This document shows, piece by piece, positions 36,578 through 44,342 of a stretch of 64,000 nucleotides of DNA. The notes beneath the pieces are model-generated. The model ran no database searches, had not been told where the DNA came from, and saw only the letters and a list, made by a program, of their open reading frames with translations. Origin of the DNA: Paenibacillus sp. FSL H8-0548 (GTDB taxonomy: Bacteria > Bacillota > Bacilli > Paenibacillales > Paenibacillaceae). Position 1 is the stretch's first letter; each line of letters starts with the position of its first letter. Both the position numbers and the translations under genes were made by a program. The DNA is taken from NCBI RefSeq assembly GCF_038630985.1, contig NZ_CP152049.1:15001-79000 (forward strand), given 5' to 3'.

Positions 36578-38545
36578 ATGAACCGCAAGCCGGGGGAGCG
36601 AGGGCATACAGCGGTAGAGCTAGAGTCGGCAAGCGGCAGCAAATCTGGCATAGCTGGAACGATAGATGTAGAAAATGAGCTTGGAGCTAAGCCGAGGGGG
36701 CTGACAGCTGAAGGAAGAACAAAGGTTGGGCGAAGCTCTAAGAGGCTTTTGATGAATGGCGTTGTCCTAATGGCTGGTGCAGCGTTGTTGTCCAAGCTCA
36801 TTGGCGTATTTCAAAAAATTCCTTTGCAAAATTTGGCGGGAGATCGGGTATTTGGCATATATAACGCTGTTTATCCGTTTTATCAGCTGGCGGCCTCATT
36901 GGCTACTGCGGGCTTGCCAACTGCTGTAGCATTGCTAATTGCTGAGAGACTCCGCAAAGGCAATGATGCTGAGGGCGTAAGGCGAACGTTATATGCAGCG
37001 CTGCTGCTGCTTGGGATAACGGGCATCATCGCTTTTTCTTTTATGTGGGCTGGTGCGGATCATGTTGCGAGTTGGATTGGGGATTCGGAAACGGCGGGTG
37101 CTATCCGATCTGTTTCGTTTGCGCTGCTGCTAGCCCCGTTCGTTGCCGCGCTGCGCGGGTACATGCAGGGACTTGGAAACATGGGACTCTCAGCGTCCTC
37201 GCAGGTCGTGGAGCAATTGATACGTGTAGGCGTTATGCTTCTTGTGCTTGGATTAAGCTGGTCAGCGGGCTGGAAAGATGCCTCTGTAGCTTCTGGGGTC
37301 ATGAGCGGCTCGGCGTTTGGCGGGGCAGCCGCATTGCTGCTTCTCGCCGGCTACTCCTGGCGCAGCCGCAATCGGGAACGGCTCTCCTATAAGGCGGGTG
37401 CTATACGAGCGGAGATCAAAAAGCTTGCGGTCATCGCGCTGCCGGTCGCACTTGGCGCCGTTGTCGTACCCGTTCTTGGTGTGGTGGATGCGTTCACTGT
37501 TCCAAGGCTGCTGCAAGCTAGCGGAGCCTCTGAGGTAGACGCAATGGCGATGTTCGGAGTGTACAGCCGAGCGCAGCCGCTTGTGCAATTGGTCGTTATG
37601 GTCGCTGGCGCAGCCGCAGCAGCGCTTGTTCCGGGTCTGGCGCTTGCTCGGATGCGAGGCGCTTACGGGCAGCTGCGCATGCAGCTCTCGCTTGCTGAAC
37701 GAGCGGCATGGGCAATCGGAGCGGCAGCGGCTATCGGCTTAGCGCTGCTCGCAGAGCCCTTAAACATTATGCTGTATACCGACAGCAAAGGTACGCTTGC
37801 CTTTGCCTTGATTGGCTGTACCGCACTTGCGGGCAGTGTTAATGCGGTAACGGCGCCAGTGCTGCAAAGCCTTGGTGCTGTAAGGATTCCAGCTGTGCTG
37901 CTGCTTGTTGCAGCGCTTCTGAAGGGTGTAATCAACGCTGCGCTTGTTCCAGCTTACGGAATAGAAGGTGCCGCTGCTGCGGGCATCATTGCCTTAAGCG
38001 CGGCGGCTATGCTCGGCACCGTTGCGGTACGCTTCAAAGCCGCCGCAGAAGGTGCGTCGCTTGCGGGGAGCTGGAGCGGCGAGGTGGCGGCGGAGCGAGG
38101 TAGTTTGCGAGCGGAAAGAGAGGCGGAGCGGCGGAGCGTAGGGGCGAGCGGGAGCAGGCATGCTGGCGATAGTGAGCAAGCGGATGGAGCGGCTGAGCGC
38201 GGGAGCGAAGTGGCGAGCGGTAGTCCGCTTGCGCCGCGGCGGAGACGATGGCCCGCGTTCCATCGCGCGGCCGCAGGCACGGGCTTCGCGCTCGCGATCA
38301 TGGCGGCGGCGCTCTTTGTCGCCGAGCGAGCGCTGAGCGCCGCGCTTGGCGGGCTGCCGCCTAGGGCGGCAGCAGCTGCGCTTGCGCTGACGTGCGTTGC
38401 CGTCGGCGCTTGCGCCTTCGGCGCCGCGGCTTTGCGCGGCGGCGCTGTAAGCGCGCGCGAATTGCGCGCGCTGCCGGGCGGCGGCGTACTGGCCGCCCGC
38501 TTGCGGCGCTGGCGGCTTATTCCGCCAGCGAAGGACGAGAGCTAA
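36578..38545 (+). CDS. yabM: MATE/MOP-family flippase-like membrane protein (YabM/SpoVB family)
   Basis: A polysaccharide-biosynthesis/MurJ-like exporter with about 12-14 membrane segments from residue ~55. KLIGVFQKIPLQNLAGDRVFGIYNAVYPFYQLAASLATAGLPTAVA and ALRGYMQGLGNMGLSASSQVVEQLIRV are family hallmarks. Two oddities: a hydrophilic N-terminal extension of about 50 residues, and an Arg/Glu/Ser/Gly-rich insert (about residues 495-560) before the last membrane segments, coded by very GC-rich DNA. ATG 36578 follows AGGAG at 36565-36569. Length 655 aa; B. subtilis YabM is about 530. Confidence 0.88.
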   Translation: MNRKPGERGHTAVELESASGSKSGIAGTIDVENELGAKPRGLTAEGRTKVGRSSKRLLMNGVVLMAGAALLSKLIGVFQKIPLQNLAGDRVFGIYNAVYPFYQLAASLATAGLPTAVALLIAERLRKGNDAEGVRRTLYAALLLLGITGIIAFSFMWAGADHVASWIGDSETAGAIRSVSFALLLAPFVAALRGYMQGLGNMGLSASSQVVEQLIRVGVMLLVLGLSWSAGWKDASVASGVMSGSAFGGAAALLLLAGYSWRSRNRERLSYKAGAIRAEIKKLAVIALPVALGAVVVPVLGVVDAFTVPRLLQASGASEVDAMAMFGVYSRAQPLVQLVVMVAGAAAAALVPGLALARMRGAYGQLRMQLSLAERAAWAIGAAAAIGLALLAEPLNIMLYTDSKGTLAFALIGCTALAGSVNAVTAPVLQSLGAVRIPAVLLLVAALLKGVINAALVPAYGIEGAAAAGIIALSAAAMLGTVAVRFKAAAEGASLAGSWSGEVAAERGSLRAEREAERRSVGASGSRHAGDSEQADGAAERGSEVASGSPLAPRRRRWPAFHRAAAGTGFALAIMAAALFVAERALSAALGGLPPRAAAAALALTCVAVGACAFGAAALRGGAVSARELRALPGGGVLAARLRRWRLIPPAKDES

Positions 38546-38571
38546 CCGGATGACCTCGGTTAGCTCTCGTC
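38534..38571 (+). terminator. Long hairpin across the yabM stop codon
   Basis: GACGAGAGCTAACCG (38534-38548) and CGGTTAGCTCTCGTC (38557-38571) are a perfect 15-bp stem with an 8-nt loop. There is no T tract, so it may act as a processing or mRNA-stability element instead of a classical terminator. A second hairpin CAGCATA/TATGCTG follows at 38576-38594. Confidence 0.55.
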
Positions 38572-39491
38572 ACAGCAGCATAGCTCATATGCTGTGGCTG
38601 ATGCTTATTGTGCCGAGTTAACTCCATAGATTTGACAGAATTAAGCGGATAATCAGCTTGATTCCACTAACCTTAATCAGCGTTTTGAAGACTATTGAAT
38701 CTTCTTGCTATAGTGAATAATAATTCGTAATATTGCATATCGATTTTCCATGAGTTTTCGAGACATGAAACGGTTGACCTCTGCTGAGAGACCGCGTAGC
38801 TCGCAACCCCTTCTCTCAGAGATGCTTGCTTATGCCCCTTGGGCAAGCAATAAAAAGTAATGTACTTAGTGCAACAGAAAGCATAAGATCCAGTGATTTC
38901 CGTGGCTGCATTGCACAAAATACAGTGGTTTTATCCAATTTCGGCCTATTTAACGTGCAATCGGGCAATTCTATTGCAGAAAGTACAGCGAACGATTATT
39001 GAAATTTTTTTATAGTCTGCTTGATTGCATAAAGTGCAATGTATGTGTCACGAATAGGCCATGCCAACCACATTTCATCATTTTAGGTCGAGAGGCAAGG
39101 CTCTATCCGACATACGGAGCTATCCTGATGCATTTTTATTCATTATTATTCAAAGTTCTGCAACCCATCACGTTTCAGAAGGCGGTCTGCAGGGTTAAGC
39201 TGTAATAAGGCTCAGTTTGTGCTGCAGGTGGAACGTTTGTTTACGCAAATAAAGTAATATTTTTGGGCGGCGATATTGAAATTATGGTTGAATTGGTTCA
39301 TGATTACTTTCTGTGGTTGGTGAGCTAGTCTGGCTACTTTAGACTAGATAGAGGGATTTTCTCTATTTTTGGGGATTGATGTCTATAGCAGCCACAGCCA
39401 GACGCATCCTGACTCTAAGCGCATGCGCCATGTCTGCCAAATCAAGCAATGCCTATAAAACAGATGAACTTTTTTAGGAGGCTTACTAAGC
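38572..39491. other. Gene-free interval with TTGCA direct repeats
   Basis: No convincing gene on either strand. Three related units of about 17 bp occur at 38911, 38974 and 39025, each TTGCA, two bases, AAA/AAG, then a TACA or TGCA tail. TTGCAC (38911-38916) and GTGCAA (38955-38960) are also inverted ends of a 50-bp segment. Hairpins CTGAGAG/CTCTCAG and GCTTGC/GCAAGC lie near 38780-38850. The mazG promoter must be in its 3' part but is not clear. Confidence 0.5.
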
Positions 39492-40979
39492 ATGTCTATC
39501 CCGCAAATTACAGTCGTTGGACTTGGTTCGGGTGATCCTGATCAATTGACGCTAGGTGTTTGGCGCAGACTGCAGGCTGCGGAGCGTGTGTTTGTTCGCA
39601 CTGCGCAGCATCCTGCGATGTCTATGCTCAATGAGAATGGAATTGCCTACACTTCCTTCGATACGCTATATGAGCAGCATGACTCTTTCCCTGATGTCTA
39701 CAAAGCGATCGCGGAAACGTTAATAGCTGAGGCCGCAAGCCAAAGCTCCAGCTCGCTAATCTATGCTGTGCCGGGTCACCCGATGGTGGCTGAACGTACC
39801 GTCCAGCTGCTTCGCGAGCAATGCCAGGAAGCGGGCATTGAGCTGCAAATTGTCGGCGGAGAAAGCTTCCTTGATCAAGCCTTTGTCAGTCTTGGCATCG
39901 ATCCAATTGAGGGTTTTGCGCTGCTCGATGCGGCAGAGCTGCAGCCATCGCTCCTACAGCCGCAGTTGCATACGTTGATTGGACAAGTGTATGATGCATT
40001 CACAGCCTCTGATGTGAAGCTTGCGCTTATGGAGCGTTATCCCGATGATTACGAAGTCGTTGTAGGCCATTCGCTAGGCGTTGCTTCTGATCAGCAGATT
40101 ATACGTGTTCCGCTGTACGAGCTTGATCGTACGCCAGGCTATAGCAATCTATCGTTGATTTGGGTGCCGCGCTCGGATGATGCCGCGCTGCGCAACCGTT
40201 CCTTTGAGCGGCTGCATGAGATTGTTTCGATATTGCGCAGTCCCGAGGGCTGTCCGTGGGATCGTGAGCAGACGCATCAGTCTATTCGCAAAAATTTCAT
40301 CGAAGAGCTCTATGAGGCGCTAGAGGCGATCGACAATGATGATCCTGACGGCATGCAAGAAGAATTTGGGGATGTTATCCTCCAAGTGATGCTGCATAGC
40401 CAGATGGAAGAAGAGACGGGCGCATTTTCTGTTTATGATGTGATACAATCACTAAACGAGAAACTTATTTTCCGCCATCCGCATGTATTTGGAGAGCTGG
40501 ATGCTGCCGGCAATTCGGAAGAGGCGCTAGGCAACTGGGAGCAGCAGAAGGCAGAGGAGAAGCGGCTGAAAGGGACCGATGCCAATCGCCAATCGGTACT
40601 GGACGGCATACCGCCAGATTTGCCAGCACTTATGAAAGCTTATAAGCTGCAGAAAAAAGCGGCTAAGGTAGGCTTTGACTGGGATGAGCTTGGCCCAGTG
40701 CTGGATAAGATCGAGGAGGAGCTTGCAGAGCTGCGTGAAGCGGTAGCGTCACAATCTGCAGAGGAGCAAGCCGCGGAGCTTGGGGATTTACTGTTTGCGG
40801 TCGTCAATGCCTCTCGCTTCATCCATGCCGATCCTGAGGAGGCGCTTTCGCGTACGAACAAAAAATTCCGCAGTAGATTCGCGTATATTGAGGAACAGCT
40901 TCGTATAAGCGGCAAGCAATTTGACCAAACTGATTTAACAGAAATGGATCGTTGGTGGGAAGAGGCTAAACGTCAATAA
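39492..40979 (+). CDS. mazG: Methylase-MazG fusion, nucleoside triphosphate pyrophosphohydrolase (YabN)
   Basis: A two-domain protein of 495 aa. Residues ~1-215 are a tetrapyrrole-methylase-like domain (VVGLGSGDPDQLTLG, YAVPGHPMVAERT); residues ~225-490 are a double MazG region with RSPEGCPWDREQTHQS, EELYEALEAID and EEFGDVILQVMLH, whose Glu/Asp bind Mg. MazG hydrolyses NTPs to NMP and PPi, which may clean damaged nucleotides. ATG 39492 follows AGGAGG. B. subtilis YabN has the same fusion. Confidence 0.93.
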   Translation: MSIPQITVVGLGSGDPDQLTLGVWRRLQAAERVFVRTAQHPAMSMLNENGIAYTSFDTLYEQHDSFPDVYKAIAETLIAEAASQSSSSLIYAVPGHPMVAERTVQLLREQCQEAGIELQIVGGESFLDQAFVSLGIDPIEGFALLDAAELQPSLLQPQLHTLIGQVYDAFTASDVKLALMERYPDDYEVVVGHSLGVASDQQIIRVPLYELDRTPGYSNLSLIWVPRSDDAALRNRSFERLHEIVSILRSPEGCPWDREQTHQSIRKNFIEELYEALEAIDNDDPDGMQEEFGDVILQVMLHSQMEEETGAFSVYDVIQSLNEKLIFRHPHVFGELDAAGNSEEALGNWEQQKAEEKRLKGTDANRQSVLDGIPPDLPALMKAYKLQKKAAKVGFDWDELGPVLDKIEEELAELREAVASQSAEEQAAELGDLLFAVVNASRFIHADPEEALSRTNKKFRSRFAYIEEQLRISGKQFDQTDLTEMDRWWEEAKRQ

Positions 40980-41166
40980 TCAGGGCTGTTTCGTCATGAA
41001 TCGCCTTATTTCTGCACCAAACGCAAAATTATTTCGAAGTAGCGGCAGGATTTATTTGCTAGAAGGCAGAATAAGTATTCTTCGTGAGAGTAAGTACTTA
41101 GAGTCAAGGCGGCGCCGCAAGCGTCGACCACAAAAAATAATGGTAAAGACATAGGAGGATTTTATA

Positions 41167-41439
41167 ATGAACAAAACAGATCTAATCAACAACATTGCAG
41201 AAAAAAGCGGTTTGACTAAACGTGACGTAGAAGCAGTACTTAACGGCTTCTTGGGCGAAGTAACAGATGCACTTGCTGGTGGAGATAAAGTACAATTGAT
41301 CGGCTTCGGTACTTTCGAAACTCGTAAACGTGCTGGACGCACTGGACGCAACCCGCAAACAGGCGCTCCAATCGAAATTTCGGAAGCAAAAGTTCCTGCA
41401 TTCAAAGCAGGCAACAAGTTGAAAGAAGCTATCCAATAA
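41167..41439 (+). CDS. hbs: DNA-binding protein HU
   Basis: A 90-aa nucleoid protein. MNKTDLINNIAEKSGLTKRDVEAVLNGF and the DNA-arm sequence GFGTFETRKRAGRTGRNPQTG are diagnostic. ATG 41167 follows AGGAGG. In B. subtilis hbs is elsewhere, so its placement between mazG and rqcP is a lineage feature. A 3-nt gap to rqcP means shared transcription. Confidence 0.95.
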   Translation: MNKTDLINNIAEKSGLTKRDVEAVLNGFLGEVTDALAGGDKVQLIGFGTFETRKRAGRTGRNPQTGAPIEISEAKVPAFKAGNKLKEAIQ

Positions 41440-41442
41440 TCT

Positions 41443-41733
41443 ATGAGATTAGATAAATTTCTTAAGGTATCACGACTGATCAAACGCCGTACCGTTGCGA
41501 AGGATGTATCCGAGCAAGGGCGCGTATGGATCAACGGCCGCGAAGCGAAAGCAAGCAGCGCCGTAAAGGTCGGTGATGAGCTCCAAATCCAATACGGTCA
41601 AAAAATCGTAACCGTACGCGTTGAGCGAATTGCGGAGACGACCCGTAAGGATGAAGCCGGAGAGCTGTATACCTTGGTGAAAGAAGAACAACGCCAGCGC
41701 GAGAACACGCTCGACTGGGAACAACAGCAATAA
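41443..41733 (+). CDS. rqcP: Ribosome quality-control factor RqcP (YabO, S4 domain)
   Basis: A 96-aa S4-domain RNA-binding protein related to Hsp15. It binds stalled 50S-peptidyl-tRNA complexes and supports RqcH-driven alanine tailing. MRLDKFLKVSRLIKRRTVAKDV and GRVWINGREAKAS are the S4 core. The site upstream lies within hbs and is weak; coupling is likely. Confidence 0.93.
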   Translation: MRLDKFLKVSRLIKRRTVAKDVSEQGRVWINGREAKASSAVKVGDELQIQYGQKIVTVRVERIAETTRKDEAGELYTLVKEEQRQRENTLDWEQQQ

Positions 41734-41740
41734 CAACAGG

Positions 41741-41781
41741 GCTGTCTACAAGGATCATACTTGTAGGCAGTCTTTTTTTTG
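41741..41781 (+). terminator. Terminator after rqcP
   Basis: CTGTCTACAAG pairs with CTTGTAGGCAG (11 bp, one G-T), loop of 7, then a T run. Confidence 0.85.
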
Positions 41782-41966
41782 TGTCTGGAAGTGAAAGAAG
41801 TAGGTTCTAATTCTCCGCTATGCCCCATAAGCTAGTCTTAACCTATAAGAAGATTAAGCCTCGTGCTTATGCCTTCTTATATTTGAACGCGAAACGTATG
41901 CTGCGCCGCCATAGGGTGGCGGTGGCCGCTACGCCTAGACATGCTAATGAAGCGGAGGACGAGTCT

Positions 41967-42254
41967 ATGGTTGACCAGGGCAAGGGGCAGAAGCATCAAG
42001 AAGTGAAAATGCTGAATCGCAAGCTGCTGGAGCTTACCGGCGTAGTGAACGTAGAGAGCTTCGACAGCGAGGAGTTTTTACTGGAGACAGAGCTTGGCTA
42101 CTTGGCGGTTAAGGGCCAAAATTTGCATATGAAGCATCTTAGCCTCGAACAAGGTTTGGTATCTATCGAGGGGCTCGTCCATTCGCTCGCCTATATGGAT
42201 GGGAGCAATACCTCTGCAAAATCAAAAGGGTTGTTTGGGAAGCTGTTTAAGTGA
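41967..42254 (+). CDS. yabP: Sporulation protein YabP
   Basis: A mother-cell spore-cortex protein of the YabP/YqfC family, 95 aa. The core LELTGVVNVESFDSEEFLLET and LAVKGQNLHMKHLSLEQGLVSIEG matches B. subtilis YabP. CGGAGG at 41952-41957 sets ATG 41967; the open frame from 41820 would add 49 residues with no family similarity and no ribosome binding site. Overlaps yabQ by 4 nt. Probably sigma-E dependent by family knowledge; I found no clear sigma-E site. Confidence 0.9.
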   Translation: MVDQGKGQKHQEVKMLNRKLLELTGVVNVESFDSEEFLLETELGYLAVKGQNLHMKHLSLEQGLVSIEGLVHSLAYMDGSNTSAKSKGLFGKLFK

Positions 42255-42859
42255 CGCTTAGTATGCAATGGTTGACGATGGCAGCCATGCTGTTATCCGG
42301 ACTTGGCATGGGAATCGTATTCGACGGCTATCGCGTCGTATCGAATGAGCTCAAGTTCCCGCGCTGGTGGCTGCCGGTGCTTGACGTTATCTATTGGATG
42401 GCGGCGGCACTAGTCGTCTTTCGGGTGCTGTACGCTAGCAATAATGGCGAGGTGCGGGCGTACGTTTTTATCGGACTAGCTATCGGTATCGTAATCTATT
42501 ATTTTGTTTTAAGCAGAGTGGTCATTGTCATCGTAAAATGGATCATAGGAGCGGTGCGGAAGCTCATTTTGATTTTGTTGAAATGTGTGGAAATTTTAGT
42601 GATAAAGCCGATATTGCTGCTCTATAAGCTAGTCATGCTCATCTTTGCATTTGGGTCTGCGTTCACTATTTTCGTCTTGAAAATTGTGTTACAATTGGTT
42701 CGTCCATTTTGGAAGTTATTTGTTTGGATGGTGCGACCTGCTGTACGGCCTTTGTGGCGCTGGCTGTCGTCTTACATAACCAAATGGCAAATAACGGGCA
42801 AAATACAAAGATTTGGACTAATAATTGCTCGCTTTTGGAGTAAATGGTTTAGGAGGTAA
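42251..42859 (+). CDS. yabQ: Spore cortex biosynthesis membrane protein YabQ
   Basis: A 202-aa membrane protein needed for spore cortex. Four to five hydrophobic segments lie at about 5-25, 40-60, 68-88, 95-115 and 120-145, then a Trp/Arg-rich tail. SGLGMGIVFDGYRVV near 16-30 is the conserved start. GTG 42251 overlaps the yabP stop (GTGA), showing coupling. Confidence 0.9.
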   Translation: MTLSMQWLTMAAMLLSGLGMGIVFDGYRVVSNELKFPRWWLPVLDVIYWMAAALVVFRVLYASNNGEVRAYVFIGLAIGIVIYYFVLSRVVIVIVKWIIGAVRKLILILLKCVEILVIKPILLLYKLVMLIFAFGSAFTIFVLKIVLQLVRPFWKLFVWMVRPAVRPLWRWLSSYITKWQITGKIQRFGLIIARFWSKWFRR

Positions 42860-42867
42860 CACCGCTA

Positions 42868-43176
42868 ATGGCAGCAGCAGCTATAAATAAAACTTCGGGG
42901 AATGCGGGCACAAAACGCCGGTTCAAACTGTGGATGATGTTCATCGTGCTATTTATGGGTTGGGCGGGGTATACGCTTTTTGGCCAAATGCAACAGAAAA
43001 ACATCACGGGCGATAAGCTGGCTTTGATTCAAGAAAAGCTAGATGTTTCAGCCAAGGAGACTGCTGAGCTTAAACGTCAAATTGAACGATTAAACGACCC
43101 AGAATATATCGAACAGCTAGCAACAAAAGAGCAAGGGATGGTAAAGAACGGCGAGCAACAAATTTTTAGTGACTAA
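42868..43176 (+). CDS. divIC: Cell-division protein DivIC (FtsB-like)
   Basis: A bitopic septum-formation protein of 102 aa. Basic N-terminus, one membrane segment (about 22-40), then a coiled coil (about 45-78, EKLDVSAKETAELKRQIERLND) and the terminal PEYIEQLATKEQGMVKNGE. It complexes with FtsL and DivIB. ATG 42868 follows AGGAGG. Confidence 0.93.
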   Translation: MAAAAINKTSGNAGTKRRFKLWMMFIVLFMGWAGYTLFGQMQQKNITGDKLALIQEKLDVSAKETAELKRQIERLNDPEYIEQLATKEQGMVKNGEQQIFSD

Positions 43177-43205
43177 AATAGGGCGCGAAATCGGGTGAAC
43201 GTCTG

Positions 43206-43235
43206 TTGACCTGACTTGAACGGTTCGGTTATAAT
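43206..43235 (+). promoter_or_regulatory. yabR promoter
   Basis: TTGACC (43206-43211), 18 nt, TATAAT (43230-43235); a leader of about 80 nt precedes the gene. Confidence 0.65.
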
Positions 43236-43325
43236 CACGTTAATAGCGTTTTCGCAAAACTTTTAGCATATGCTTATGAATTCAGTTTTGCTTCGCATAA
43301 CTTTTAGGGAGGAACATTTTATTTT

Positions 43326-43847
43326 ATGGCAATTGAAGTGGGCGCTAAGTTAGAAGGAAAAGTGACAGGCATTACGCATTTTGGGGCATTTGTCGACTTG
43401 TCGGGAGGTGTCACGGGTCTTGTTCACATTTCGGAAATTGCTGATAATTACGTCAAAGACGTGAAGGATCACCTGAAAATCGACGATGTCGTGAAAGTTA
43501 AAGTGATCAACGTGGACAAAGACGGAAAGATCGGACTTTCCATTAAGCAAGCCATTGACCGGCCAGAGGGCCAACCAGCGCCACAACAACGCGAGCGTCA
43601 TAGCGGAGGCAGCGGTGGAAGCACTGGCGGCGGTAGTGGTGGTGGTGGCGAACGTTTCAACCGCGGTGGTGGCGGTGGTGGTGGCGGACGTCCCTTCAAC
43701 AAGCAATCGGCTGGCAGACCGGCATACGGTAAACCGTCATTCGAGGATAAAGTGTCACGTTTCCTGAAAGACAGCGAAGAGCGCATCTCCTCTTTGAAGA
43801 AGAATACGGAGGGCAAACGCGGCGGACGCGGTGCCAAGCGAGTATAA
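43326..43847 (+). CDS. yabR: S1-domain RNA-binding protein (YabR-like) with glycine-rich tail
   Basis: One S1 domain (residues ~3-72: GAKLEGKVTGITHFGAFVDL and KVINVDKDGKIGLSIKQA) followed by a disordered Gly/Arg/Ser-rich region (~80-140, with runs of up to eight Gly and Arg-Phe punctuation) and a basic tail. Length 173 aa versus about 128 in B. subtilis; the extra length is the Gly-rich part. ATG 43326 follows GGGAGG. Role in translation or RNA binding is inferred from S1. Confidence 0.88.
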   Translation: MAIEVGAKLEGKVTGITHFGAFVDLSGGVTGLVHISEIADNYVKDVKDHLKIDDVVKVKVINVDKDGKIGLSIKQAIDRPEGQPAPQQRERHSGGSGGSTGGGSGGGGERFNRGGGGGGGGRPFNKQSAGRPAYGKPSFEDKVSRFLKDSEERISSLKKNTEGKRGGRGAKRV

Positions 43848-43870
43848 GCTGAATCGTCATAACCTTATAT

Positions 43871-43906
43871 AAGGAGCAGAACCTACCCGGTTCTGCTCCT
43901 TTTTTG
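43871..43906 (+). terminator. yabR terminator
   Basis: AAGGAGCAGAACC and GGTTCTGCTCCTT form a 13-bp perfect stem, then TTTT. Confidence 0.92.
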
Positions 43907-44272
43907 CATTTCTTGCGACGCTAACCTGACACTCTGACCTACCGCCTGCTGTCGAAGAAGGACGCTAAGCCTACGAAATGCTGATGAATGAAAGGACGGC
44001 GGATGGAAGGGCACGGTCAATGTCGTATGGGTGCAGGCAGAAACGGTCCGAAAAAATACTTTTCTCTCATCCTCTGTTAATCCCGACAGGTTATAACGTC
44101 CATTCGCCATCGTATGGAAAAAATAGAGCACATATTTTGTTGTCGGAGTTTTGGATTCTGCTCATGCTAAGAGCGGTCAATCCTTTACGGGGCATAACTT
44201 TGACACGGTGCTGACAATGAGCGCAGTGTCAATTCTTTTTGTCGGAAAAAATTTACAAATGAATTACGTTAA
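43907..44272. other. Upstream region of spoIIE, no gene
   Basis: No supported gene; in B. subtilis two tRNA genes lie here but none is seen. TGTCGGA, one base off the 0A box TGTCGAA, occurs at 44151-44157 and again on the same strand near 44240-44246. TTGACAC and GTGTCAA flank a 19-nt segment near 44200-44233, followed by TTCTTTTT, a possible terminator. Confidence 0.45.
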
Positions 44273-44305
44273 CTGACAAACTTTATACGGACAACCTCCT
44301 ATAAT
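44273..44305 (+). promoter_or_regulatory. Candidate Spo0A-type promoter of spoIIE
   Basis: CTGACA (44273-44278), a 21-nt spacer and TATAAT (44300-44305). An over-long spacer of about 21-22 bp is characteristic of Spo0A-activated sigma-A promoters such as spoIIE and spoIIG of B. subtilis. A near-0A box, TGTCGGA, sits about 28 bp upstream of the -35. Confidence 0.6.
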
Positions 44306-44342
44306 GAAAAACACATTACAATCGGAATGGTGGTGTCTGATC

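Noticed and set aside
38999..39205. Open frame of 68 codons in the 0.9-kb gap
   Set aside because: No ribosome binding site, no family similarity recognised, composition like non-coding DNA.
41870..41905. Sigma-E promoter for yabPQ
   Set aside because: TTATATT at 41877 looks like a -35 but no CATACA-type -10 lies at the right distance.
41820..41966. Longer N-terminus for yabP
   Set aside because: No ribosome binding site and no family similarity; CGGAGG supports ATG 41967.
43907..44272. tRNA genes expected here from B. subtilis
   Set aside because: No cloverleaf, TTCGA-type T-loop or CCA end could be found.
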